Source: Thermus hydrothermalis (GTDB lineage Bacteria; Deinococcota; Deinococci; Deinococcales; Thermaceae). Taken from it: 45,980 bases of DNA. The stretch lies in NCBI RefSeq assembly GCF_022760925.1, contig NZ_JAKTNT010000019.1, positions 1-45,980 on the forward strand, in the 5' to 3' direction. Below the pieces are notes generated by a model. The model was not told where the DNA came from, did no database searches, and saw nothing but the letters and a program-made list of their open reading frames with translations. A program made the translations under genes and the position numbers. Numbering within the stretch: the stretch's first letter is position 1; each line of letters begins with the position of its first letter. Below, piece after piece: positions 28,093 through 36,004 of the stretch.

Positions 28093-28961
28093 CCCCAAAC
28101 CTCCAGGGGTTGAAGGGAAGCCCCAGGGACCTCGCGGACGAAGCGCTTTTGGGCGAGCTCGGCGTACTGGGGCACAAGCTCCACCCCCAAGGCCCTCCGC
28201 CCCCACCGGGCGGCGGCGATGAGGGTGGTGCCGGTGCCGGCGAAGGGGTCCAGGACCACGTCCCCCACGAAGCTAAACATGCGCACGAGCCTCTCGGCGA
28301 GCTCCAGGGGGAAGGGAGCGGGGTGGGCCTTGGTGCTCTCCCCCGGGATGTCGTCCCAGATCTGCCGGAACCAACGGGCAAAGAGGTCCTTGGGGATTTT
28401 GGAAGCCTCCCGTTGCTCGGGGGTGGGCTTGCGGTAGCCCCCGGGCTTCCGTTGCATGAGGATGTACTCCACCTCGGTCTTGATGATGGCCCCGGGCTCG
28501 TAGGGCTTGCCCAAGAAGAAACCGGGGCGGTCCGCCTCGAGGGCGGCGTTCGTGTGCTTGTGCCAAAGGATGGGGTTCAGGTTGTCAAAGCCCATCTTCC
28601 GGCACCGCACCTGGATGTCGGCGTGGAGGGGGAAGACCAGGTGCCGCCCGAAGCGCTTCCGGGCCACGGCCACGTCCCCCACCACCACGATGAGCCTCCC
28701 CCCGGGCACCAGCAGGCGGTACACCTCCCGCCACACCCGGTCCAGCTCGTCCAGGAAAGCCTCGTAGTCCTCCACGTGGCCGAGCTGGCCGGGCACGTCC
28801 TCGTAGCGCTTCAGGGTCCAGTAGGGGGGAGAGGTGAGGACCAGGTGCACGGAGGCGTCGGGGAAAGCGCTCAGGACCTCCCGGGCATCCCCCACGTAGA
28901 GGGCGTGCTGCCCTTTGGGCGCTTCCACCTCTGCCGCCGGAAGGGCCTGGGAACCGTTCAT
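28080..28961 (-). CDS. DNA methyltransferase, beta class, probably N4-cytosine
   Basis: A 293-residue SAM-dependent DNA methyltransferase. The catalytic motif IV TSPPYW (43-48) precedes the SAM motif I DPFAGTGTT (238-246), the order that defines the beta class. SPPY rather than DPPY favours N4-methylcytosine, though N6-methyladenine is not excluded. The variable middle part (about 125-215) would contain the target recognition region. Its ATG overlaps the rluD stop as ATGA, and its end overlaps the restriction gene. A -10-like TATACT lies eight nt before the ATG, so it may also have its own leaderless promoter. Recognition sequence unknown. Confidence 0.88.
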   Translation of the reverse strand: MNGSQALPAAEVEAPKGQHALYVGDAREVLSAFPDASVHLVLTSPPYWTLKRYEDVPGQLGHVEDYEAFLDELDRVWREVYRLLVPGGRLIVVVGDVAVARKRFGRHLVFPLHADIQVRCRKMGFDNLNPILWHKHTNAALEADRPGFFLGKPYEPGAIIKTEVEYILMQRKPGGYRKPTPEQREASKIPKDLFARWFRQIWDDIPGESTKAHPAPFPLELAERLVRMFSFVGDVVLDPFAGTGTTLIAAARWGRRALGVELVPQYAELAQKRFVREVPGASLQPLEVWGWTS

Positions 28962-29902
28962 TGGGCTTCAGTATATCCTTCCAAGCGGATGCCCTCCGGC
29001 CACACCCCCCCTACCGCCTCCCAGGCCTGGGCCATGTCCGAAGGTACGGGGGCCAGGAACTCCAGGATGCGCCCGGTGCGGGGATGGGGGATCCGGAGCT
29101 CGTAGGCGTGGAGGGCCTGGCGGGGGATATGGGGGCTTCTCCTGCCGTAAACCTCATCCCCCAGGATGGGGGCCTTGAGGTGCTTCAGGTGCACCCGGAT
29201 CTGGTGGGTGCGGCCCGTGTAGGGCCTGGCCTCCACCAGGGCGTAGGGCCCTGCGGTGGCGAGGACCCTAAACTCCGTCTCGGCGTACCGAGGGGCCACG
29301 CCTCCCACGTGCATCTTGTGCCGCTCCACCGGGTGGCGCCCAATGGGGGCGATGAGGGTCCCCTCCTTAGGGTGCCCCTCGGTGAGGGCCAGGTAGCGCT
29401 TCATCACCAGCCGGTCGCGGAAGGCCCGGGAAAGGGCCTCCACCGCCCCCGGGCGCTTGGCCACCACCAAAACGCCGCTCGTGTCCTTGTCCAGGCGGTG
29501 GACGATGCCCGGGCGCACCAGCTCGGGCCGCATGGGCGGTAGGGCTTCGGGAACCTCCAAATAGCGGCCCAAAAGGGCGTTCACCACGGTACCCGTGTAG
29601 ACCCCGGGGGCGGGATGGGTGAGGAGGCCTGGGGGCTTGTTCAGGACCAGGAGGTCCTCGTCCTCGTAGAGCACGGGGATGGGAAGGTCTTCCGGGACCA
29701 CCATGGGGCTTTCCTCGGGCGGGTCCACGTGGACTTCTTCTCCCTTGAGGCGGTAGGCGGGCTTTTCCACCACCCTGTTCCCCACCCGCACCCGGCCCTG
29801 GGCGATCCAGGCCTGGGCGCGGGCCCGGCTCACGCCGCAAGCCTCGGCCACCGCCTGGTCCAGGCGCACGCCTTCCGCCTGAAAGCGCACCACGCTCCCC
29901 AT
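28958..29902 (-). CDS. rluD: RluD-family 23S rRNA pseudouridine synthase
   Basis: The 314-residue protein has an N-terminal S4 RNA-binding domain (about residues 10-60, RLDQAVAEACGVSRARAQAWI) and a catalytic pseudouridine synthase domain with the active-site Asp in VHRLDKDTSGVLVVAK (about residues 132-147) and the later GRTHQIRVHLKHL motif. RluD acts on helix 69 uridines in E. coli; the exact target here cannot be read from sequence. ATG 29902 lies eight nt after the panB stop, with no clear ribosome binding site. Its stop overlaps the methyltransferase start. Confidence 0.88.
   Translation of the reverse strand: MGSVVRFQAEGVRLDQAVAEACGVSRARAQAWIAQGRVRVGNRVVEKPAYRLKGEEVHVDPPEESPMVVPEDLPIPVLYEDEDLLVLNKPPGLLTHPAPGVYTGTVVNALLGRYLEVPEALPPMRPELVRPGIVHRLDKDTSGVLVVAKRPGAVEALSRAFRDRLVMKRYLALTEGHPKEGTLIAPIGRHPVERHKMHVGGVAPRYAETEFRVLATAGPYALVEARPYTGRTHQIRVHLKHLKAPILGDEVYGRRSPHIPRQALHAYELRIPHPRTGRILEFLAPVPSDMAQAWEAVGGVWPEGIRLEGYTEAQ
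28970..28975 (-). promoter_or_regulatory. Possible internal -10 box of the methyltransferase gene
   Basis: TATACT on the minus strand within the 3' end of rluD, eight nt before ATG 28961. It would allow methyltransferase and nuclease expression independent of panB-rluD. Confidence 0.35.
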
Positions 29903-29909
29903 TGTAGGG

Positions 29910-30695
29910 CTAGAAGCTGTGCTCAGGGCCAGGGAAAACCCCCTCCCGCACCTCCTTGGCGTACTGGGCCAGGGCTTCTTGGATAAGTTTCCCCGCCTCC
30001 AGGTAGCGCTTCACGAAGCGGGGCTTGAACTCCCCGTAAAGCCCCACCACATCGTGAAAGACCAGGACCTGGGCGTCCGTATAGGGCCCAGCCCCGATGC
30101 CCACCGTGTGGATGGAAAGCTTCTCCGTGATCTCCTTGGCCAAAGGGGTGGGCACCATCTCCAGCACCACCCCGTAAGCCCCTGCCTCCTCCAGGGCCAA
30201 GGCGCCCTTTAGGATGCGCTCCGCCTCCTCTCGGCGCTTGCCTTGGAGCTTATAGCCCCCAAGCTGGCTTGCCGTCTGGGGGGTGAGGCCCACGTGGCCC
30301 AGGACCGGCACCCCGGCCCGGGTGAGGCCCCTCACGATTTCCGCCACCTCCTCGCCCCCCTCCAGCTTCACCGCATCCGCCCCGCCCTCCTTGAGAAGGC
30401 GCTCCGCTGCCCCTAGGGCCCGGTCCAAGGTGGCGTAGGAGAGGTAGGGCAGGTCCGCCACCAGGAAGGTGTTGGGGGCTCCCCGCCTGGCCGCCTTGGT
30501 GTGGTGGAGCATCTCCTCCAGGGTGACGGGGACGGTGGAGGGGTAGCCCAGCACCACCATGCCCAAGGAGTCCCCCACCAGGATGGCGTCCACCCCCGCC
30601 TCCTCCGCCAGGCGGGCCGTGGGGTAGTCGTAGGCGGTGAGGTAGACGAGCCTTTTGCCCTTGGCCTCGCGAAACTCCTTCACCGTGCGCCGCAC
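29910..30695 (-). CDS. panB: 3-methyl-2-oxobutanoate hydroxymethyltransferase (PanB)
   Basis: First committed enzyme of pantothenate synthesis; it transfers a hydroxymethyl group from methylene-THF to alpha-ketoisovalerate. The 261-residue product has the standard N-terminal MVTAYDYPTA-like segment (LTAYDYPTARLAEEAG), VGDSLGMVVLGY with metal-binding Asp, GADAVKLEGG, GHVGLTPQTASQLGGY and IGIGAGPYTDAQVLVFHD. The start is GTG 30695, only 24 bp from the divergent ruvB start. The last residues include PGPEHSF. Confidence 0.95.
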   Translation of the reverse strand: MRRTVKEFREAKGKRLVYLTAYDYPTARLAEEAGVDAILVGDSLGMVVLGYPSTVPVTLEEMLHHTKAARRGAPNTFLVADLPYLSYATLDRALGAAERLLKEGGADAVKLEGGEEVAEIVRGLTRAGVPVLGHVGLTPQTASQLGGYKLQGKRREEAERILKGALALEEAGAYGVVLEMVPTPLAKEITEKLSIHTVGIGAGPYTDAQVLVFHDVVGLYGEFKPRFVKRYLEAGKLIQEALAQYAKEVREGVFPGPEHSF

Positions 30696-30719
30696 GGGAA
30701 AAGGCTATCATGAAAGGGC
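30696..30719. promoter_or_regulatory. Divergent panB/ruvB promoter region, 24 bp
   Basis: The plus strand has TATCAT (30706-30711), eight nt before the ruvB GTG at 30720. The minus strand has only a weak GATAGC (30709-30704), eight nt before the panB GTG at 30695. The two boxes share bases, so RNA polymerase could hardly occupy both at once. Confidence 0.4.
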
Positions 30720-31697
30720 GTGGAGGTTTACCCGGACCTTGCCCTAAGGCCCAAGACCCTGGACGAGTACATCGGCCAGGAGCGGCTCAAGAGGAAGCTC
30801 AGGGTCTACCTCGAGGCCGCCAAGGCCCGGGGGGAGCCCCTGGAGCACCTCCTCCTCTTCGGGCCCCCTGGCCTCGGCAAGACCACCCTAGCGCACGTCA
30901 TCGCCCACGAGCTCGGGGTGAACCTGCGCATCACCTCGGGGCCGGCCATAGAAAAGCCCGGGGACCTGGCCGCCATCCTCGCTAACTCCCTGGAGGAGGG
31001 GGACATCCTCTTCATTGACGAGATCCACCGCCTAAGCCGCCAGGCGGAGGAGCACCTCTACCCGGCCATGGAGGACTTCAAGATGGACATCGTCATCGGC
31101 CAGGGGCCGGCGGCGAGGACCATCCGCCTGGAGCTTCCCCGCTTCACCTTGATCGGGGCCACCACCCGCCCAGGCCTCATCACCCCGCCCTTAAGAAGCC
31201 GCTTCGGCATCGTGGAGCACCTGGAGTACTACACCCTGGAGGAGCTTGCCCTGGGGATCAAACGGGACGCCCGCCTCCTTGGGGTGGAGATCACCGAGGA
31301 GGCCGCCTTGGAGATCGCCAAGCGGAGCCGGGGGACCATGCGCATCGCCAAGCGCCTCTTCCGCAGGGTGCGGGACTTCGCCCAGGTGGCGGGGGAAGGG
31401 GTCATCACCGCCGAAAGGGCCAAGGAGGCCCTGGCCGCCCTAGGCCTGGACGAGCTCGGCCTGGAGAAGCGGGACCGGGAGATCCTCGAGGCCCTCATCC
31501 TCCGCTTCGGCGGCGGCCCCGTGGGCCTCGCCACCCTGGCCACGGCGGTGTCCGAAGACCCCGGGACCCTGGAGGAGGTGCACGAGCCCTACCTCATCCA
31601 GCAGGGCCTCCTCAAGCGCACCCCCAGGGGGCGGGTGGCCACGGAGAGGGCCTACCGCCACCTGGGCTACCCGCCCCCCGCAGAACCCCTCCTCTAG
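30720..31697 (+). CDS. ruvB: Holliday junction branch migration ATPase RuvB
   Basis: Hexameric AAA+ motor that drives branch migration with RuvA. The 325-residue product shows Walker [12 protein letters not shown] (about residues 49-59), Walker [11 protein letters not shown] (about residues 97-106), sensor ATTRPGLI, the arginine finger region [12 protein letters not shown], and the C-terminal winged helix with [13 protein letters not shown]. Length fits T. thermophilus RuvB (324). The start is GTG 30720, probably leaderless. Neither ruvA nor ruvC is adjacent. Confidence 0.97.
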   Translation: MEVYPDLALRPKTLDEYIGQERLKRKLRVYLEAAKARGEPLEHLLLFGPPGLGKTTLAHVIAHELGVNLRITSGPAIEKPGDLAAILANSLEEGDILFIDEIHRLSRQAEEHLYPAMEDFKMDIVIGQGPAARTIRLELPRFTLIGATTRPGLITPPLRSRFGIVEHLEYYTLEELALGIKRDARLLGVEITEEAALEIAKRSRGTMRIAKRLFRRVRDFAQVAGEGVITAERAKEALAALGLDELGLEKRDREILEALILRFGGGPVGLATLATAVSEDPGTLEEVHEPYLIQQGLLKRTPRGRVATERAYRHLGYPPPAEPLL

Positions 31698-31698
31698 C

Positions 31699-32730
31699 AT
31701 GATCCGGGCCACCCTGGAAGAACTGGACCTGGGCGAGCTCTTAAAGGCCCTCGCCGCCCAGCGGAAAAGCGCCGTGGTGGCCTTCCAGGGGCGCATCTAC
31801 GGCCGGGTCCACCTCCTCTATGGGCGCATCCTCTACGCCCGCACGGAGCCCGGGCCCCACCTGGGGGAGTACCTGGTGCGCCTCGGCCACCTGAGCCTGG
31901 AGGAGGTGCAGGCCCTGGTGGAGCGCCAGGGCCGGGAAAACCCCGGCACCCCCTTGGGGGCCTTGGCCCTGGAGCTCGGCCTCATCGGGGAGGAGGAGCT
32001 AAGGGAGGCCCTGGAGGCCCAGGTCCTGGAGGCCTTGGCCACCCTCCTGGGGGAAAAGGAAGGGGAGATCCTGGCCGAGCCCCTCACGGAGGGGAGCCAG
32101 GTGGCCCTTCCCCACACCCTGGACACGGACGCCGCCCTCATGGAGGCGGCGAGGCGCCTGGACGAGTGGCGCCGGGGCCAGGTGGACCCGGACGAGGTCC
32201 TCCACCTGGTGGAAGACCCCACCCGCCACCCCCTTTCCCCCGAGGCCTGGGCGGTGTTGGAGCACCTGGACGGGGTGCGGCGGGCGCGGAGCGTGGCCCT
32301 CCTTTCCGGCCTGCCAGAGGAGGAGGTGTACCACCTCCTCTTTGAGCTCAAAAGCCGGGGCCTGGTGCGCCCCTCCACCCTCCTGGCGGAGGACCCCTTG
32401 GTCCTCATCCTGGCGGAAAGCGGGGTGGTGCGCAGGCTCCTCCTTTACCTCCTCGAGGCCCACCGCTTCCGCGTCCTCTTGGCCAAGGACCTGGAGATGG
32501 CCCTGAGGCTCCTCAAGGAAAGGCCCAAGGGGGTCATCCTCCAAGGGGAAAAGGCCCTGGAATGGGCCCGCAAAATCCGGGGCCACCCCGAAGGGAAACT
32601 GGCCTCCTTGTACCTGGTGAGCGAAACCCCCCCAGGCCTCCTCTTCCGCCCCCTAAGGGTCCTCCACCTGCCCAGGCCCCTGCGGCCCCAGGAGGTGCTC
32701 AAGGCCCTAAGCCCCCTGCGGCGGGGCTAG
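31699..32730 (+). CDS. DUF4388/PATAN-like protein with degenerate receiver domain
   Basis: A 343-residue protein with three parts. Residues 1-50 match the start of DUF4388 (LEELDLGELLKALAAQRKSA, then GRVHLLYGRILYA). Residues 55-115 contain two LGEYL/LGALALELG-type repeats resembling the N-terminal domain of type II secretion/pilus ATPases. Residues 232-343 have receiver-domain spacing (LVLILAESGVVRRLLLYLLE, then VILQGE, then a final RPLRPQEVLKAL), but the acidic pair and phospho-acceptor Asp are replaced (AES, Q). Such combinations occur in regulators of pili and gliding. It lies one nt after ruvB and shares a CTAG stop with the convergent TPR gene. Role unknown. Confidence 0.72.
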   Translation: MIRATLEELDLGELLKALAAQRKSAVVAFQGRIYGRVHLLYGRILYARTEPGPHLGEYLVRLGHLSLEEVQALVERQGRENPGTPLGALALELGLIGEEELREALEAQVLEALATLLGEKEGEILAEPLTEGSQVALPHTLDTDAALMEAARRLDEWRRGQVDPDEVLHLVEDPTRHPLSPEAWAVLEHLDGVRRARSVALLSGLPEEEVYHLLFELKSRGLVRPSTLLAEDPLVLILAESGVVRRLLLYLLEAHRFRVLLAKDLEMALRLLKERPKGVILQGEKALEWARKIRGHPEGKLASLYLVSETPPGLLFRPLRVLHLPRPLRPQEVLKALSPLRRG

Positions 32731-34082
32731 TTGGGCCGCCTGCCCTGGCGCAGGATGGCCTCCGCCCGCTCCCGGTAGGCGAGGAGGGCCTGGTACCACT
32801 CGTCGGCGGGGTGGACGTGGGGAAGGACCGCCTCGGCGCGGGCCAGGATCTCCTCGGGGGAGCGGTAGCCCAACTGGGCCAGGGTGTCCACCACCATCTC
32901 CTGGGCCCCCACCCACTCCCGGCTCCCCTCCTCGGAAAGCTCCGCCGCCTTGCGGTAGTGGGCCAAGGCCTCCTCCAGGTGCATGAGGTCGTAGGCCACG
33001 TGGCCCAGGATGAGCTCCCCCGCCGCCTCCGCCCCCTGGGCCATGGCCTCCTTAGCCACGCTTTCCGCCTCCTGGTAGCGCCCTTGGCGGTAAAGGGCCT
33101 CCGCCAGGTCCGCCAGGGCCTGGGCCCGGTAGGGGTAGCCCTCCTCCTCCAGGAGGGCCCGCAGGTGCTCCTCGGCCTCCAGATAGGCCCCCTGGTCCAA
33201 GGCCGCCACCCCCATCTCGTGGAGGACGTAGGGGCGCTCCTCCCCTTGGGCCCGCCCCAGGGCCTCCCGAAAAGCCGCCATGGCCTCCTCGTGGCGGCCT
33301 AGCCTCTGGAGGATCTGGCCCATGAGGAGGGGGGTGCCGTAGGCCTTGTGGCCGCTTTCCTCCTCCTTCCGCAAGGCCTCCTGCACCTCCTCGAGGGCGC
33401 GGTTGGGGTTTTCCAAAAGGAGATGGGCCCGGGCCAGGAGGTAGTGGCGGGTGGCGGCGTCCTCGGCCCCCTCCATCTCCCCCACCTCCCCTTCCGCCTC
33501 CCCCAAGGCCAGAAGCGCCCTCTCCCCTTCCCCCGCCTCCACCCACATGGCGGCGGCGTCCAGGAGGAGCCAGTAGCGCTCAAGCCCCAAGGCGAGCTCC
33601 GCCCCCCGCTCGTAGGCCATGGCCGCCTCCCGGTGGCGGCCAAGCCGCTCCAAAGCCCTCCCCTTCAGGGCCTCCGCCCGCCAGGCCAAAAAGGCGGGAA
33701 GCCCCTCCTTAAGCGTTCCCAGAACCTCCTCAAAGCGGCCCAGGTAGAAGAGGGCCTGGGCCTGGTGGTAGAGGGCCCGGGGGTCCTCCGTGGGGAGAAA
33801 GAGGGGGAGGACTTCCCGCTCGCTTCGGCCTTCCAAGGCCAAGAGCTCCGCCAAGAGGGCCCGGTAAAGGGGACTAAACTCCAGCCCCCCAAGCTCGTAG
33901 GCCTCCTCCAGGGCCCGGTGGGCCCGCTCTAGCCCCTCCTCCCCGTAGAGGCTATGCACCTCGGCGAGGAGCAGGAGGGCCTCCCGGGCCTCCTCCTTGG
34001 AGCCGAAGAGGGCCTTGCGGGTAAGGCGCTCTATGGCGGTATCGTAGTCCCCCTGGTGCAGGGCCTCGAGGACCCCCCTCAT
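32727..34082 (-). CDS. TPR-repeat protein
   Basis: A 451-residue soluble protein built almost entirely of tetratricopeptide-like helical pairs, for example ALYHQAQALFYLGRFEEVLG, GRALERLGRHREAAMAYERG, GQILQRLGRHEEAMAAFREA, ADLAEALYRQGRYQEAESVA and GHVAYDLMHLEEALAHYRKA. TPR arrays mediate protein-protein contacts, so no enzymatic function is implied. There is no signal peptide. ATG 34082 is nine nt after a TATCCT box. Divergent from ftsH across 71 bp and convergent with the DUF4388 gene; those neighbours suggest but do not show a regulatory or envelope-linked role. Confidence 0.82.
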   Translation of the reverse strand: MRGVLEALHQGDYDTAIERLTRKALFGSKEEAREALLLLAEVHSLYGEEGLERAHRALEEAYELGGLEFSPLYRALLAELLALEGRSEREVLPLFLPTEDPRALYHQAQALFYLGRFEEVLGTLKEGLPAFLAWRAEALKGRALERLGRHREAAMAYERGAELALGLERYWLLLDAAAMWVEAGEGERALLALGEAEGEVGEMEGAEDAATRHYLLARAHLLLENPNRALEEVQEALRKEEESGHKAYGTPLLMGQILQRLGRHEEAMAAFREALGRAQGEERPYVLHEMGVAALDQGAYLEAEEHLRALLEEEGYPYRAQALADLAEALYRQGRYQEAESVAKEAMAQGAEAAGELILGHVAYDLMHLEEALAHYRKAAELSEEGSREWVGAQEMVVDTLAQLGYRSPEEILARAEAVLPHVHPADEWYQALLAYRERAEAILRQGRRPN

Positions 34083-34091
34083 CGCCGCTAG

Positions 34092-34097
34092 AGGATA
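34092..34097 (-). promoter_or_regulatory. -10 box of the TPR gene
   Basis: TATCCT on the minus strand, nine nt before ATG 34082, giving a leaderless or nearly leaderless mRNA. Confidence 0.4.
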
Positions 34098-34131
34098 CCA
34101 CAGCCTTCAGTCCTCTCACCCGGTAAGGCGC

Positions 34132-34137
34132 TACCAT
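34132..34137 (+). promoter_or_regulatory. -10 box of ftsH
   Basis: TACCAT, with a transcript start expected near 34144. A short leader with GGGAGG (34145-34150) then precedes ATG 34154, so here a Shine-Dalgarno is used at very short spacing. Confidence 0.4.
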
Positions 34138-34153
34138 AGGGCAAGGGAGGTAG

Positions 34154-36004
34154 ATGTTGCCGCAACGCTTGAACCCTTTCACCCTAATCTTCCTGCTCCT
34201 CTTAGGCTACTTGGCCTATACCGCCTTCACCGGCCCCCCAGCCCCCACCCTCTCCTACACCGGTTTCCGGGACCTGGTGCGCCAGGGCAAGGTGGCCGAG
34301 GTCACCCTGGAGGAAACCCGCATCCTGGGCACGCTAAAGGAGCCCGAGCGCTTCCCCACCCCCCAAGGAGGCACCCAGGTGGCCCGCCGCTTCCAGGTGC
34401 CCCTGCCCCCCGTCCAGGTGGCGGACCCCGAGCTCTTGCGCTTCCTGGAGGAAAACGGGGTCCGGGTGGTCACCAAGACCCCCTCCTTCTGGCCCCAGCT
34501 CCTCCTCTACGTGGGGCCCACCCTCCTCCTCATCCTCTTCTTCTGGTTCTTCTTCATGCGGGCCCAGGGCGGGGCCGGCCAGGTGATGCAGTTCGGCCAA
34601 AGCCGGGCCAAGCTCTACGGCAAGGAGCGGAAGGTCAACACCACCTTCAAGGACGTGGCCGGGCACGAGGAGGCCAAGCGCGAACTGATGGAGGTGGTGG
34701 ACTTCCTCAAAAACCCCAAGAAGTACCTGGAGTTGGGGGCGGAGATCCCCAAAGGCGTCCTCCTGGTAGGCCCCCCGGGCACGGGCAAAACCCTTCTGGC
34801 CCGGGCGGTGGCGGGGGAGGCAGGGGTGCCCTTCTTCTCCGTTTCCGCCAGCGAGTTCATGGAGATGTTCGTGGGGGTGGGGGCAAGCCGGGTGCGGAGC
34901 CTCTTTGAGGACGCCCGCCGCAACGCCCCCAGCATCATCTTCATTGACGAGCTAGACTCCATCGGCCGCAAACGGGGGGCCGGCATCGGGGGCGGCCACG
35001 ACGAAAGGGAGCAGACCCTGAACCAAATCCTTTCCGAGATGGACGGCTTTGAGAAGGACACCTCCGTCATCGTCCTCGCCGCCACCAACCGCCCCGACAT
35101 CCTGGACCCCGCCCTCCTCCGCCCCGGGCGCTTTGACCGCCAGGTGGTGGTGGGCCTCCCCTCCTTGGAGGAGCGGAAGGACATCCTCCTGGTGCACATG
35201 CGGGGCAAGCCCATCGCCGAGGACGTGGACGCCCTGGAGCTCGCCCACCTCACCCCCGGCTTCTCCGGGGCCGACCTCAAGAACCTGGTGAACGAGGCGG
35301 CCCTCCTCGCCGCCCGGGACGGGGAAAAGAAAATCCGCAAGGAGCACTTCCTCAAGGCCCTGGACAAGATCGTCCTGGGCCTGGAGCGCCCCGCCCTCAA
35401 GCTTTCCCCCGAGGAGAAGCGGGCCGTGGCCTACCACGAGGCGGGCCACGCCGTGGTGGGCGAGGTCCTGCCCCACGCCGACAAGACGGAAAAGGTGTCC
35501 ATCGTCCCCCGGGGCATGGCCCTGGGAGCCCGGTGGAGCAAGCCGGAAGAACGGGTCCTGGTTTCTCGGGAGCACCTCATGGACGAGCTTTCCGTCCTCA
35601 TGGCGGGCCGGGTGGCGGAGGAGCTTTTCACCGGCACCGTGACCACCGGCGCCCAGGACGACTTCAAGCGGGCCACCCAGATCGCCAAGCGCATGGTCCT
35701 GGACTGGGGTATGGGGGAGCACTTCAAGAACATCGCCTGGGGCTCGGACTCCGGCCCCATCTTCCTGGGAGAGGAGATCGCCAAAAAGAAAGACCACTCC
35801 GAGGAAACCGCCCGCCTCATTGACCAGGACATCCGGAAGATCCTGGACGAAGCCTACGCCCGGGCCCGGGAGGTCCTCCTGGCCCACGCCGAGGCCATGC
35901 ACCGCCTGGCGGAAGAACTCCTCCGGGAGGAGACCATCCCCGGGGAAAGGGTGCGGGCCATCCTGCGGGAAACGCAGGCGGTGCAACGGGCGGAGGAGGG
36001 CTAG
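34154..36004 (+). CDS. ftsH: Membrane-bound ATP-dependent zinc metalloprotease, FtsH family
   Basis: Hexameric membrane protease that extracts and degrades membrane and cytosolic proteins. The 616-residue product has two membrane helices (about 8-26 and 112-135) flanking a periplasmic domain, an AAA+ module with Walker [14 protein letters not shown] (about residues 210-222), Walker [11 protein letters not shown] and second-region-of-homology [21 protein letters not shown], and the zinc site [11 protein letters not shown] (about residue 428) with a later Asp/Glu. The loop after IVPRGMALG is unusual ([10 protein letters not shown]) and the C-terminal tail is short. Thermus genomes carry several ftsH paralogues; which one this is cannot be told. 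Convergent with glpD through CTAG. Confidence 0.94.
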   Translation: MLPQRLNPFTLIFLLLLGYLAYTAFTGPPAPTLSYTGFRDLVRQGKVAEVTLEETRILGTLKEPERFPTPQGGTQVARRFQVPLPPVQVADPELLRFLEENGVRVVTKTPSFWPQLLLYVGPTLLLILFFWFFFMRAQGGAGQVMQFGQSRAKLYGKERKVNTTFKDVAGHEEAKRELMEVVDFLKNPKKYLELGAEIPKGVLLVGPPGTGKTLLARAVAGEAGVPFFSVSASEFMEMFVGVGASRVRSLFEDARRNAPSIIFIDELDSIGRKRGAGIGGGHDEREQTLNQILSEMDGFEKDTSVIVLAATNRPDILDPALLRPGRFDRQVVVGLPSLEERKDILLVHMRGKPIAEDVDALELAHLTPGFSGADLKNLVNEAALLAARDGEKKIRKEHFLKALDKIVLGLERPALKLSPEEKRAVAYHEAGHAVVGEVLPHADKTEKVSIVPRGMALGARWSKPEERVLVSREHLMDELSVLMAGRVAEELFTGTVTTGAQDDFKRATQIAKRMVLDWGMGEHFKNIAWGSDSGPIFLGEEIAKKKDHSEETARLIDQDIRKILDEAYARAREVLLAHAEAMHRLAEELLREETIPGERVRAILRETQAVQRAEEG

